In this document: positions 36,342 to 50,028 of the stretch, piece after piece | How positions within the stretch are numbered: the first letter of the stretch is position 1 | Layout of the letters: each line of letters begins with the position of its first letter | Source: Hydractinia symbiolongicarpus | Taxonomy: Eukaryota; Cnidaria; Hydrozoa; Anthoathecata; Hydractiniidae | Length of the DNA: 64,000 nt | Direction of reading: 5' to 3' | Assembly: GCF_029227915.1 (NCBI RefSeq) | Contig: NC_079875.1 | Coordinates: 27,164,001 to 27,228,000, forward strand | The notes under the pieces: model-generated | The model's input: only the letters and a program-made list of their open reading frames with translations | Databases searched by the model: none | Told to the model about the DNA's origin: nothing | Made by a program: the position numbers and the translations under genes

Positions 36342-39300
36342 TACAGAAAAAGTTCCAGAAGAAAGTGTCTCTAAACTGTTTTATTTCTACCTTTACTGTA
36401 CGAAACATTTAACTATAATTTGGTGTAGTTTCGCACACTTTTAATTATTTTTCCCACTATTAAACGCTCCTCATTGTATGTATCGAGAATGTTTTCATTT
36501 TCTTTGAATTCTTATGGCACGTTTTAATTCTTAACGGTGCTGAGACAAGAGTATGGATTAAAATAAGTACCATTTGTTAAAAATAGTTATATCGTTTTGC
36601 AGTATACAAGTTATGTTTTATGTGCATCACTTGACATTTTTATGTATGTTATTTTTCTATATATATATATTTAGTTATGCAAAAACAATGAACAAAATTT
36701 CCGTAATTTGCTACATTATTCATCATTCACCCTAACATCGTTTGCTTATAACAAAAAATGTGTACCTTGTGAATCCTTATTACATTGCCTTTATCGTTAT
36801 GAGTGTTATGAGTCGCCGTTAGGGAGAACTGCCATGTGCCTAGGTGATGCCACGTAACTCGTGAATTTTTTAAATAAGTAACTAAAAACAGTCAATAAAT
36901 GCACGATTAAGCGCCCTTGATGCTCGTTAAGGGGAAATAGGCGTTTTGAAAAAAGAAGTATAAATGTTATACTACCGTAGGGGACAAATATTAAATGGGG
37001 TTCCTAACCGGAAAAGGTGCCACATCTAGCTAAATTTAGTACTTAATAAGTCGGTTAGAAATCACGAAATTATAACGAAAAGTATCAGCTAAACTCCAGG
37101 AACGGTCTATTTAATTTTGCAACAGTATTCTGTAAAGTACCCTGCAGTAAAGAGCGGGAGTGTCCTCATCTGTTTAAAACAAATTGGAATAAAAACAAAA
37201 ATATCCTTTCAAATAAATACGCAACATACTGTCATAAAAGTGAGGGAAAGTCGAGAATAATAACAATGGTCATTTATTGCAGCGTGTGCCAAGAAGGTAA
37301 AATAATGTCCCGGTTAATGGCGCAGCACTATTGTTAGGTCACGCTACTATATTTTTAACATGTTCGAGTCTGTAAATAACGCATCCGTATTATAACTTGA
37401 ACAGCACGTTATTATAAAAACTGTGGGTAATACAATAGCAGTTTTGACCACTAACAATTATACTTGCGATATTATGATTTGGCTTTTATATATAGACAGC
37501 AAGACAAAGCAGACATCAAAGCACAAATTTAACTAGCGTTATTAAGATTCTTCTTCTTCTCCCAAAACAAATCTTGGAGATAAAGGATGACGCAACAATC
37601 AACAATAGTTCAATATTTATTATTCTGTCTAAACATTGTTAAATAGGAAATTATGTTGGAAATTGTATACGTCGTCATTGCGTAGCAATCTCAAAGGTTT
37701 TCCCAACCAAAAAAAGCGATAAGAACCTCTAGTTTGGCTATTACAGAGTACGGTGGTTTTTATCCTGGAGTAGGAGGCGATTACAATAAAAGTGATCGTC
37801 TTCGTGCAATGATCTCACACTGACGCTGTTGTTATAAACTTTACTTGTATTACTCGTACTTGTACATTATTCACGATGGATTTTAACGATTTCAGCCAGC
37901 GCAAAATACCAACGTTTACCAAAAAGTAGTTGTTTTTTGTGTTTGTCAGGAAGATGTGAAAAGAAGTGCTAAAAGTTATAAATGACAACGAAATTATATG
38001 TAAAAAATTCTTTGAAAACTGGAATATTGATTAAAAAAGCTGACGTCAGCATAAAATATTGCTGACAGTCATCGTCTAATGCATAAATTTTGTTTGTCTT
38101 GTGTTATCTAGAAATTATTCCTACAAACGTTATGAAATATAAGCCAACACACGATAAATTTTGTTTAGGAAAATGTTTTGCCCAACAACACCCACCTCCT
38201 AGCGGTAATGCACTACCGCATCCCCCTTCCCTCAATATACTAGCCTCAACTTTGGTTAAAGACACATAATTAAAAAATTAATAGAAACACCTTTCACATA
38301 ATAACCTCTTGTTATGTCTATCACCGTTTTGTTTCTTACAAAGACAATACGAAAACTAGAGTGCACTAAGATCGTTTTTCCGATTCCGCGCCGTAGGAAA
38401 AGTCTGCGACCTTTCCACTTCCATGCTGTGATAGATCGTAAGACAGCAACACCAAGATGAAAGAGATAATACTACGTTAATTCTTAGCACATATATTTAT
38501 TTTACATGGGCTAATAAAGAGATTCTCTTTCATATACCTTCATAGACACAAAAAGGGTTAATATGCGCAATTTTTATACTCAGGTCGATAACGTAACTCA
38601 TCGATAGAATATTAAGAATACATCCGACTAGAAACAGAGTAGCAATATAAAAAAGCAATTATATAAACACAATTTCAAACTTAAAAAGTATTTAACCACA
38701 TGATTTGATGAAGAATAATCAACATTTAAGAAAGTTTTGTTGTTGTTGTGCATATCTTGAAAAGGTTACGTTAACTACGTGTTAAATTTTCGAGGGTACC
38801 TCTAACAGACAGGTCCAGAAATCCTAATTGAAGTGACTACACGTCAAATCCTTTGCTACGAATGCCAGTGTATGTTAGCAGAATGTTCATGTGTAATTTC
38901 AAGATTTTTTGACACAGTACGTTTACACAGTGACAGTGCAAACATGAAGCCCCCAAAATCGCAAAAAAGACCTACTTTTAAAAAGATAAGGGGTATGTTA
39001 TGTATGTGATTGCACTCGAATTTTTTTTTTAAAAAATCGTTAAAAACTGGATAATGGAGAATGGTGGTAATTAATTAGGGGGCTATTTTGGTGCGTGGTA
39101 GGATGATCTTTACCCATATAATCAATATTTTCCCATACCACGCCCTAGTTCTACTTACCACGACGTAGGTTACGATTCCTACTATCTTAACTTTAGCTTA
39201 CTCATTTTTTTTTTAATCACAACACTTTTACAAAAATTTTAGGTTTTCTTGTTGCAAATTTATTAAAAAATATAAAATAACCTTTGGCAGCCCTTCAAAC

Positions 39301-39364
39301 ATCACGCGCGGTTTTATAATATGACTTGTCTTTGAGGTAGAAAACGTAACCTATTTACCTATAC

Positions 39365-39413
<49 letters not shown>

Positions 39414-40420
39414 TCTCGTTCAATCGTCAACATGTATTGAAATCTCCAAGTGTATTCATTATTTCTTACCTAATTTCACGATATGTATACAAATAATGTC
39501 CCAATAATTTCTGTTTTTGTAACTTGACCCGATCCTTACACATGTGGCTCTAATGATGTTTTTGTTCAGTCTGGAATAAGAGATTTTTATCCTACTGTCA
39601 TGAAAACTTGTTTGCAAACAAAACACATACTGCTATTTGATTTTTAGCTGCACAGGCTAACAACAGGCTTTTTTTCGCTGTGTTTTTTTAAACCGAAGTT
39701 GCAGTAAAGGTTTTTTTAAAAATGTATTACGGCTGTCTGATTTTATGATTAATTTTTGATCTAGCACAAACTTTTCCCATAAAATATTGCAGGATTCTTT
39801 AGGAGCATAAAAACAGGTTTTGAGCAGTGTTTTTATTTTTAAATGTTACAAAAACTTTTCCGCAAAATAAAAGTGCTGCATGATTGTTTTAGCTGTGTAG
39901 GATAACAACAGGGTGTTTACTGTCTGTTTATTTGAACCAAAGTTTTTCGGATGTGCGCCACAGTATATTTGTACTAATCACTCAGCCTAGTGTTAACGAC
40001 AAGCTATTACCTGTGTTTCTATTTAACAGAAGTTGTGCTAAAGTTTTTTTAAAAGGGTTTGTTTACCTATACTAATGGCACACCACAGATTAAAGTACAT
40101 ATATATTTTAAGTTTTACCGGGAACATTTTGTGAAACAGTTTTCGCTATGACATGGCACAATATGTAAATTGTGTTTCTATTCAAGCTAAAGTTGAAGGA
40201 AATATATATTTTGTGAATCTGAAAAATATAATTACACACCTGACACACCTTAAATGTTGTGTGTTTCACTCGATTTATGATTGTGTGGTACAGTTTAAAA
40301 TTTGTATTAATTGTTCCATCAAGCGTTTAACGCCAGGTAACACAGCTACTTGTGGCTTAACCAGCGTAAATTCCTAAGTGTATATAATACTCACCTGTAA
40401 AGTTTTGTATATATATTTAT
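36342..40420. other. Non-coding stretch
   Basis: No gene is supported. It holds a GCTGACGTCAGC palindrome (38039-38050), a short AGAT array (39365-39412) and a degenerate repeat block at about 39640-40150 with recurring aacaacagg and aaaacttttcc segments. Confidence 0.5.
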
Positions 40421-40426
40421 GTTTAT

Positions 40427-40496
40427 GTCCTGCTGGTCTAATGGCTATGACACTCATGCAAATGAGAGATCCAGGTTCAAATCCTGGACAGGGCTA
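40427..40496 (+). repeat. tRNA-like sequence (SINE head)
   Basis: Resembles a glutamate-type tRNA: GGTCTAATGG in the D-arm position and GGTTCAAATCC (B box, 40474-40484) in a perfect CCAGG/CCTGG T stem. The anticodon stem does not form with a seven-base loop and the acceptor stem mismatches, so it is a tRNA-derived repeat rather than a tRNA gene. Confidence 0.55.
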
Positions 40497-41215
40497 GGAA
40501 AAACATAATTATCTTGCACCTACAACAACCAGGTTTTCATATAATAGGTAATCTTTAAGTAAGACTTCTCTGATTATTTCTATATCTTGACTTTTTAATG
40601 TTGTTGTCATTGGAACCAAGTTAATCTCAATCAATATAGAAAGTGTTGCGGAGAGGTTGCCAAGGCAAAGGCATTAAGCACGGCAAGGAAAGGGCAAAGG
40701 CAGACAAGGAAATAGGAAGAGGAATCAGGAAGGCAGGGGTAGGCAAGGCATGGGAGCCACAGGCAAGGACATAGTAGGCAGGCACCAGAAAAGGCATAGG
40801 AAGGGTAGGCAAAGAAAGGCACGGTCAGTGCTGGCAAGGCAATGGAACGGCAAGGCAGGGGTGCATGACTTTAATAGAAAATCTCCACCTTACAACTCAA
40901 AGATTGCGTATACTCAATATTATCAAATTTATCTCAGGTCAATATACAGTGAATCATAGCCATTACAAGTATTTAAACAATCGGTCATAACGACATATCA
41001 TTTTTTGATAAATCTGAGATTAACTTGGTTCCAATGACAACAACATTAAAAAGTCAAGATATAGAAATAATCAGAGAAGTCTTACTTAAAGATTACCTAT
41101 TATATGAAAACCTGGTTGTTGTAGGTGCAAGATAATTATGTTTTTCCTAGCCTGCCTTTGCCCTTTCCTTGCCGTGCTTAATGCCTTTGCCTTGCAACAC
41201 TTTCTATATTGATTG
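40494..41215. repeat. Complex fold-back repeat around a GGCAAGG minisatellite
   Basis: Segment A (about 40494-40632) recurs in reverse complement at about 41018-41157. Segment B (about 40633-40720, TCAATATAGAAAGTGTTGC to GGGCAAAGGCAG) recurs in reverse complement at about 41153-41213. The order is A-B ... A'-B', not the B'-A' of a simple palindrome. Between them lies a G/A-rich GGCAAGG-type array (about 40655-40862). Confidence 0.8.
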
Positions 41216-41219
41216 CATT

Positions 41220-43430
41220 TTGTGAAAGAGTATCTTCATTAAATTATTGCGTATTTTACTATCGGCACCTGAATAGGCGACACTTAACCTAATTAGGTTA
41301 TATATTTCATTATAACATAATTCTTAGTTGCGCGAACATATCGAGGCACGAGTGACAATTTTGGAATCGAATTCTGAACAAAGATTTTTTGCGATTTTTT
41401 CTTAGGAATGTGTGAAAAGCCATTAAATATTGTAATGTCTTAACTAGGTTACATATGGTCTAAGATACAATGGTATGCCCTAATTGGCCTACCATCGCCT
41501 AATTAAGTGTTCACCCTAACTATTTATTGCCATGTCTCATGGCATCATTGTTTGATTATGTTCTATTGATAATTTATAGATTTTTCCTTTGTATCTTTTA
41601 GATCCAATCATTCTAAAAATTACGAGAAAAGTTAACTAAAAAGTAATAACAGAACGACTTTTGTCCAGGTGTCTTGGGGACCACTAATAATTATGTTCCT
41701 TATCAGTGATATTAATAAAAAATATGAAACACAGCAACTGGCTGTCGCAGATGTCTCTAAACCATAAGGACGCCGTAACATATTCTATGAATGGGCTAAA
41801 TACTCAATCATGAAAAGAGAAGCAGTTCATGCAATTGCAATGAATGTAATCCCGCTTTGAGACTAATAGTAGCGCTTCTGTTAGCTTCGTAAAATTGTTG
41901 ACAATAGACATAATCGTGTAGCAAAACGGTTGCTAAAATATTGCGCCAATTCTTATTTCTTTTCGATATAGAATTAAAGAGGCCAATATTATTAAATCGT
42001 CTGTCCTTCGTTGCCCCTTTCACTATTGCATCAGACTGGTCGGACTGGCTTAGGGATCTTATAAATTTGACAGTTTTCTCATGAGAGCATCTTGATCTAC
42101 AAGAAGGTTTAGTTTTTCATAAAAATGTTAAAAGATACATTTGGGTCTTTTTTCTTCTAGTTTAAATTCCTTATCCCAATCATAGGATAAAATATCTAAT
42201 ATAAAATGTTCAAAGTCAAAGGAGTTCCAGTCTCGATTAAATATAGATCTCTAGAGGGTGTAACCTCTACAATTCAAAAACAAAAGAGTCAGTAGACTAG
42301 TTCCATCATTACAGCTTGCTGTTTTGTTAAATCACAATCAATTCTTTAGTTTCATTCTTTTTTATGGAGAAAGGAATTCAAAATTAAGAATTGTAGCAGT
42401 TGATCACAAATACCTATAGTTAGATATCCTGAAGAGGCTTCACAGTAGGATATATGAAGATGTTATCTATTAATGTTTCAAATGTTACGGTCACTCTGGT
42501 GGAAAGAGAGATACTAGGGAGGAGTAAATGAGTATCCATAAGGTTCAGATATTGATGAGCAACTTGTGAACGAAGGGGGTGGGGGACACTTTTATTATTA
42601 TACATCAGGATGATTTAATTGTGTTAAAAAAGAAAGATTAAAATGTTTTATTAGGTATGTAAAACTTATAGAAATTATTATTTAAAGTTATGACGCCTGC
42701 CAACTGCAACCTTAAATTGAAGGAGACTATCTAATTTTCTGATATCATCTGGCAAACTATTCCAAAGCTTTAGAGATGAATATAAAAATGTTCTAATAAA
42801 AATCGCTGCACCACTTCGATGAAAAACTAACATTATTTGTGGATGATCTGGTGTTGTGACAGTGGCTGCTTTTAATTAATAGAAATGGATGGAAATACAT
42901 GAGTTAAAAAAGAAAGTTTCATCACTCATGACAAATTTGTTAAATTTGTGGACTGCTGCGATTCAGTGTGCAGTTAACATATCTCTCTAGTTTTCGACAA
43001 TCCTCCAATCACCTGTAAAAAACCCCAATATAATTATGCACCAAAACCGTCTCCAGGTCCTACAACTGACAAGGAACGTTACAATAATTGAACGTTGTGT
43101 CCTATATCATCCATGAAATTTTTACGTTTCATCCTAGCTTTAAGTTTTTAGATTCAATTTAATTCCAAACCACCTAATTATACAGAATTCACACACCTTT
43201 CCTATAGAGATCAAGTTTAACTGTTCATCTTATTTATTCACCTCGTCTTCGATCAATTTGATGATCTCTTTCAAAGTTACTTGCCAATTCCTTTGCTTCT
43301 CTTGACCATAGAATTAATTGATTTGATGTTATTTTATGTGTAATGTGCTGGTTGATTACCTAAACCACACGCTGTCCTGGTGTAAGCCAGCATAGATGTC
43401 CATTTATGTTTTTTTATACTGATTCATGTA
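41220..43430. other. No gene recognised
   Basis: AT-rich sequence without motif-bearing frames. Confidence 0.5.
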
Positions 43431-43431
43431 T

Positions 43432-43685
43432 TCAATAAACTGCACGTCTATCCGACGATTTACTGCATAGTTTTTTAAATGTTTCGTCAAATTCCTGTTT
43501 GTTTAAGCAATCCATCAAACCCTTTATCTTTGTCCAGCCCACTTTCTTTCCAAATATTTTATCAATATAAGGCGTACTGTCAATACCCAGGCCGGAAAAC
43601 TTTTTCAGCACGTTGTCCCTCATTTGGATGTTAGATAACAAGTGCGTTGCGGAATTGAACGTAACGTTGCAATGAATATATAGTA
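43432..43685 (-). pseudogene. Transposase-like fragment, unidentified
   Basis: A minus-strand frame reads FNSATHLLSNIQMRDNVLKK, then a GLGIDSTPYIDKIFGKK segment and a DEF-type helix ending near 43432. The pattern (HLL...hxxxNhxxKLxxLGI) resembles a segment found in some transposon proteins of invertebrates, but I cannot name the superfamily. No flanking exons were found. Confidence 0.3.
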
Positions 43686-44309
43686 TAAATTTTTCTTATC
43701 GTCTGTTCCAAATGCTATCAAGTTTTTAAGCTTGACACGATTCTTATCATATTTGATTTAGCTCTCATAAATGCCTCTGTAGCTTTAGCTTCGTTATTTC
43801 TACCCAATGTGAGTACTGAAACATTAGTTCTTTCTTTGGCCTAAACAAATCCCAAAATTAATGGGGTAACACAACATTTTCTTCTTTCTCTCTTCATTTA
43901 TAAAGAATTTTGCACTTTTTGGTAGACATTGTGAAATTTTGAAGCAGTAATACAACCTTTTTGTTGTGCTTACCAAGAATTAGACGAGGACTTGTTCCTG
44001 CTACTTTTCTCTAACTTTGTTAGCTGGCTATCATTGAATGATAAAGATGAGTTAAATTCTTCCAATAATTTAGTATTACTGTCTGCAGGCAACCTGAAAA
44101 GGACCTGCTGTGCTAATTACATCCAGGGGAAACGGAACATCCATATCAATGGGCAGCAAAAAACAAGTATTAATTACTGCATTGGATTGGGTAATGTCCT
44201 TCTAATTTTTTCCATGAGGTTTTCTTTTCTTTTTTTAGTTACAATGCGCTGTCTCATGTGTTAAGTCAAAAAATTTTTTGTCACTGTAGTTAATCGTTCT
44301 TTGCTTTTG

Positions 44310-44327
44310 TTGCTAGATAGGGACAGT

Positions 44328-44385
<58 letters not shown>

Positions 44386-44553
44386 TTAATTGTAAATTTC
44401 CGTTTTTAATGGTGGCGGTGCCCCGTATACAGATATGTAAAATTTATGTAACCATATTACGTACAGAAAGATGTTATATTGCAAACCTTCTCCAAGTTTT
44501 GATGTTTTCAACATTGGAGGGAAAGTTCTATTCACCTCGTCGTGCACACCAAG
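44310..44553 (-). repeat. R2-like LINE 3' region, copy A, left part
   Basis: GGACAGTGGGAATCTCGTTA and the following 20 bp recur at 55533 in copy B. This left part is separated from the rest of copy A (resuming at 54482) by the hAT insertion. Confidence 0.75.
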
Positions 44554-45379
44554 CAGGGGCGTAGCCAGAAAAAAATTAACCTTAGTCGACGCATTGACCC
44601 GCAGGGTCAACATCCCACTTAAGGTCCGATATTAATCAACTGGGGGTTTGGGGGCGTTGCGAGCCCCCCAACGGGTCTGGGGCGGAGCCTTGGAAGTCAA
44701 CGCCTTTTTACGCCCTTTAAGCACTAAAACACCATAAAACCGACTCTCTGAGATACACGATACACGTTAAGTATTCTGAACAATTGATCAAAACGGGGGA
44801 ATAAATGACAACATAAAATACATTACAATATTTATTAGCAAGGTTGTAATCAAACCAGCAATAAGACAGCATAACACCATCATAATGTTTTTTATAGATT
44901 GAAAGTTATTAATGCAATAACTAAAATCTTCATTCTTCTTTCTTCATATTCAGCACCAAAATAATGTTTTTTGCAGATTGGAGATTATTAAAAATATAAC
45001 CAAATCAAAATCTTCATAACTATTAATAAAAATTTCAAAAATATAATGAAATAGAACCATGGACAAATTGAATCTAACATGAATGAATAAATAAAAACAT
45101 GGCAAGGATCAGAGTTTCATACCCAAACCATGAATGAGTGAATCAATCAAATCAGATACATAAATATACATGTATATCTACCGGTCAAAATGACAGTAAA
45201 ATGGAAAAAGGGTGTTTACTTAATATTAGGCTAGAAATGGGGTAGTTACTTAATATAGGCTAGAAGTGTGGGTAAGTTGCTTATTTATTTAAATTTTTTT
45301 ATATACATACCTCACTTATAATACATCTTAATAAAGATTCAGATGGAAGTTAATCGAAAAAGTTGAAAAAAGAAAATGA

Positions 45380-47475
45380 TTAGACAAAATCTAACCTGCG
45401 TGGTCCCTTGGCGGAAAACCTATTAATTATATCTTCTTTATTTATTTGAACACCCAAATGAACATGGAGTAGAGCAAGACCATTAAACCTTTCTTCTGTC
45501 ATTGTTGATCTGCAATAGTTTTTTAGTCTCCTCATTGCGGAAAAGGATCTTTCACACTCGCATGAAGTCATGGGAATAGTGGCTAAAATTCTAAGGGCCA
45601 CCTCTATGTTGCTAAAGACTCCATCTGCACGAGGGAAAGCTTTAAGAGTAGCTTCAATGGAGTTTGGAATGGATTCAGGATTTTCTTTTTCCATATTTTG
45701 CCAAAAAGGTTACCCACACCTCTAGCTCATTTGAAATAGTTAAAGGGTAGGGGAAAGTCGTTCAAATAGAAATTTACAAATGTGTCAAATTGATTTTTCC
45801 ATGGCAATTTAGAAGAGTGTTCTTTTTCATATGCAAGGAGATGTAAAAGTTTGGATGGTATTATCACTAGACCATGACATGCAGTCACAGAATGATCAAA
45901 TCGATCGTTTAGCTCAGAAATCACATGGTCAATAAGAGAGATAGTTATGGCATTTTTAAAGTAATCTGAAACATCAGAATAAGTATAATTTGGCCTGTGT
46001 ACTTGTCTTTTAGCAGTTCGAGGAACACTAACTGTTATGTTTACTTTTTGAGCTATTGTCTCTAATGCAAGAAAACCTATCTTTTAAAGAATTAATTAAC
46101 ATTACAGTTTTAAACATGTCATTAGTCTTACTCTGTAATAGTTTTGTTACTTCCATTGTCATGTCAAATACCTGTCTAGTAATGACCATGGCAATAACAA
46201 AGTCAAATTTTTCCAATGCATTTTTATGACTGACTGCTTTGGATACAGTATCAGCATTAATTACCCTATTAGGGTTAAGGGCCATCTCATCAAAAGTAGC
46301 TAAAATGCCTTCAAATAAATCATTAAAAACACTCATGCCAATAATACATTCCACCCACCTAGTGTTACAAACATCAATAATATGGGCATAATTAGGATTG
46401 TTAGAAAATTTGAAAAAATATGTTATCTGTTTGATTTGATCCATCATGTTGCGGACATAATGTACAGAGCACGAATTACAGACAACTAAATTTAGGCGAT
46501 GAGAAGAACAGTGTGTGTATAAAGCTAATCTGTTTTGCTTTAAAATATGAGCCTGACAACCATTAATTTTACCAGCTACATTCCCACCACCATCATAACA
46601 TTGACCTCGACAATTCTGTATGTCAAGAGAAAGTTCATTCAAGGTTTTTAAAATGACCTTTGAAAGAGACAAACCTGAGAGCCCTTCACTACAATGAACA
46701 AACCTTATGAATTCCTCTCGCAAGTTACAATGTTGGTCTACAAAACGAAGTACTACTGACATTTGTTCCTTGGTAGATGTGTCGCAAGCTTCGTCACAAA
46801 TTATTGAAAAAAAAATAGCTTGTTTAACTGCAGATATTATTTTGTCTGTTATATAATCACCACAACATGAAATAATTTCATTCTGTGTTTGTGGTGATAA
46901 GTAAGTTGCATTTTTTGAACAGGCTTTTAAATGATTACCTAAAGCTATATCACCCCCTCATACTCTATAATTTAAAAGGTCAAGAAAATTGCCAACAGAA
47001 TAAGGAGCATAGCCACCAACTTCAGGAAAATCTTTTAAGTTGTCTCTGTGTCCTCTCAGGGAAATGCATAGGCGGCAAAGAATAACTGTATCAATAATAG
47101 CTGCTAAAAAAATTCTGTTGGCTTCTACCTTTTTGGAATACATAGTAGATACCAGTTCATTAATTTTTTTGGTTGTACCTGACTGGTTAGTCCTTAAAGA
47201 AGTCAAAATAGAAGAGGTGTCCTTATGAAGAGCACTTTTTTCATGTTTTTTATAGACCGAAACACTGTCATTCCAGTAGTTCTGCCCCTTTAAAATAAGA
47301 TTAGTAGCTAATGCAGATTTTGAATTTATTTTTTGATGCAATAATGTGCAAGGCAGACAAAACGCAGCATCCATGTGATTAGAATATGCTAGCCACGGAA
47401 ATTGAGCAAACTAAACATATCGAAATCGCCTATTAAGTCCCTAGGAAAAGTGAATCCTTGATCAGGTTTTGTTAC
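45380..47475 (-). pseudogene. hAT transposase, ZMYM/TTF-finger type, C-terminal two-thirds
   Basis: Minus-strand order: the TTF-type finger end (HMDAAFCLPC), a DUF4371-like region with CDEACDTSTKEQ and CYDGGGNVAGK (catalytic acidic residues of the hAT fold), then the C-terminal hAT dimerisation region (PMTSCECERSFSAMRRLKN). Stops and frame shifts occur near 47405 (before QFPWLAYS), 46955, 46028 and 45727, so it is dead. It joins the upstream half (52783-54070) once the IS3EU element is ignored: the frame continues from VTYVDN at the insertion into VTKPDQGFTFPRD. Confidence 0.85.
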
Positions 47476-47481
47476 GTTATC
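47476..47481. repeat. Target-site duplication GTTATC (left)
   Basis: The same six bases occur at 52776-52781, directly outside the other end of the IS3EU element. Confidence 0.9.
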
Positions 47482-47522
47482 TACGATGGCCCTGAAGGTT
47501 CATTGTGCGCACGCACAAATTT
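47482..47522 (+). repeat. IS3EU left terminal inverted repeat
   Basis: Matches the reverse complement of 52735-52775 with one difference. Confidence 0.9.
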
Positions 47523-47704
47523 CCTCAACGCGCACCATTCCAGGGAACATAAGTGCTTTAATTTACGCGCGCTCAAGTTATAGTCTTGCACGCACAGCTT
47601 TGATGCACGCACCATTGTATTAATACGCGCAAGGAAAAATTCATTCACGCCCGCGAGAGCATTTTGGCACAAATTTAATCGATATTTTCCATCTGGTCCT
47701 GATT

Positions 47705-49022
47705 TTGTTAAATTTTCATTGCTTTGTTTGCGGGGCAGGAAACAACATGGCGACATCGTATCTGCCTTGTTTAAGTTCAAAATGTTTTGATAGAGATGCT
47801 TTAATAACTTCTTACTTTGGACAAGGCTTTAGTAATCTAGAAATCCTGGGATTCTTAGCAGCACAGCATGATGTGTTTGTGAGTTTGTCTACCTTGAAGA
47901 GAACGCTTTCCAAGTTGGGACTGTATAGACGACATCCGGCTAAGATCGAAGACAGAGAAGAAATTAAAAAATGGTTTCAATGGAACTACTCGGCAGTGGA
48001 AACTCAATGGGTGTGCCACTTTAAGTACATATAATCATGTATGTTTCTAAACAATCTATGTTGGTGATTAATTTATTATATTCTTTTTATAGGGTACAGA
48101 AAGGTTTGGAATGTAATAAAGAATTTGGGGATTCCTGCTAAGCGAGCTACTATCATGGAAATCATGCGAGAATTAGATCCCGAAGGTGTGTCCACGCGGA
48201 GGAAAAGGCGGCTGAGGAGAAGGGTCTATACAGTCCCTGGACCTGATCACCTATGGCACATCGATGGATATGACAAGCTCAAACCATTGTATCGACGGGT
48301 TTTCGCGGAGAATTATTTGGTTAGAAGTAGGTGTAACCAATAAGCAACCAGAAGTAATCGCACATTATTACATTCAAGCTGTGAAACAGATGAATGCAGT
48401 TCCCCTACGTATTCGCTCCGACGACGGGACGGAGAATAGTATCGTAGAAGCTATACAAATTGCACTGCGCTCTGCTCATGATGATGAATTTCAAGGGTTG
48501 GCCAGCTATTTAATCGGGGCATCAACGGCAAATCAACGCATTGAATCCTTATGGTCGCAATTCCGATACGACAGGATTATATGGTGGCGAAATTTTTTTA
48601 AGGAGTTAGTAGATTTTGGATTACTTGACTCAGGTAATCCAGTTATAACTGAGTGTGTCAGATACTCTTTCATTCATTTGATAAGGAAAGATTTGAAGGA
48701 ATTCGCGGAGAGATGGAACAAACATATACTGGCGCCAAGTTCTAACAAAATACTGCCTCGTGGTCGGCCGGATACCTTATACTTTGTACCAGAAATTTTC
48801 AACTCTCAATCCTTTAGAAAAGAAGTAGACTTAGCAGAAGTGGACGAATTTGACGACCCACAATTTTGCGTTTCCTTGCAAGATAACAGCGCAGAATTTT
48901 TAGAATTCGCAAAAATTGTTTTTGAAATGAATAATGGAAGAAGTAACAGACGGCCAGAAAAAATAACTGAGGCGTTTGAAGTTTATATTAGTTTATTAGA
49001 AGCTGTGAACAAATACATGTAG
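47705..49022 (+). pseudogene. IS3EU transposase (HTH plus DDE integrase core), frameshifted
   Basis: Exon 1 (starting at ATG 47705 or 47747, to about 48010) encodes an HTH-like region (FSNLEILGFLAAQHDVFVS). After an intron ending at about 48092, exon 2 has GYRKVWNVIKNLGIPAKRA and LDPEGVSTRRKRRLRRRVY. The integrase core shows the first Asp in WHIDGYDKLKP, the second in IRSDDGTENS and the Glu in NQRIESLWSQFR; the stop is at 49022. Between DKLKP and CIDGFSRR about seven residues usual in this family are missing and the frame changes (about 48285-48300), consistent with a deletion of roughly 20-22 bp. This copy therefore cannot make a full transposase. Confidence 0.85.
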
Positions 49023-50025
49023 AATACATGCTTAACATAAAGTTAATACACACTTTCAAGCTAGTGGTTATAACTACATTTCTCATACAATGTGATAAAT
49101 CTCCATAACTTATTCTCCCAGTTCCAAATTAAATTTCCACCAACTTTAGATCAAATGCGCGAAAACTGAATTCGTCATTGAGCGAGAATTGATTATGGTA
49201 GTACCAATAAGATATTTAGCGATGAAAAAAGTTGATTTCTTGACAAAACAGTGTTAATTACATTTCATTCTTAAAAGCAGAGAGGTTAAGAATATCCGAA
49301 GGCTTGGGTCAATATTTCAATGATCTCATATAAAAAATATGCCAGACTTGTTTGAAATTTCCAACTTGGGAAAGCTTTGGAAAATTCAAATCAACAAAAA
49401 AATCGAACAAACCAAGAAGAAATAAAGCTGATAAAAATATTATCAAAATGAAAAATAAAATTACTAAGTATAATGGAACCAAGTTTTTACACAGGTACAG
49501 TACCTCTCAAATAAGTGCCCACATTATCCAAGTTAAAAATAAGGACTCAAGCAATTCGACCATTAATGGTAATTATGGAAGATTTTTTCAGTGAACCGCG
49601 AAATTTGATACACACTTAAATTCCCAATTCTGATACAGGTGAAACACGTTTCTTCAACGGAATTTCGCAATTCGCGAAAATAAATACCATTAAGGTACCA
49701 AAGCACTAATCAGAATTTTTTAATTACAAACATATGCTCTCGAGGCAGATAAACAGTTTTTAATTTAATATAAGGAAGTAAAGAAAATTCAAGGTTGAAG
49801 TTCCAAATGATTTTTTGGTAAAAAAGTGTGCATGCTAAAAATTCTCATTTTCTATAAAGTTCATGACAGTACCATATGTAACACACGCATCAATGCTTCA
49901 AAAGAATACAACAGAAATGGACACCTTTATCTGAGGTCTAGAATCAAGCTGAAACAAGCTTCTAGAATTTAACAGAAATATTGGTATGGATGTAAAAATG
50001 ATCATAAAATAGTCGAAATATGTCA
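49023..50025. other. Spacer between the IS3EU genes
   Basis: No gene seen. It includes scattered CGCGAAA motifs near 49600-49680. Confidence 0.5.
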
Positions 50026-50028
50026 CAA

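Noticed and set aside
40427-40496. Functional tRNA gene
   Set aside because: The anticodon arm cannot form a five-base stem with a seven-base loop, and the acceptor is mismatched; kept only as a SINE head.
40627-40837. Pro/Leu-rich minus-strand frames
   Set aside because: Translation of the GGCAAGG array; composition reflects the repeat.
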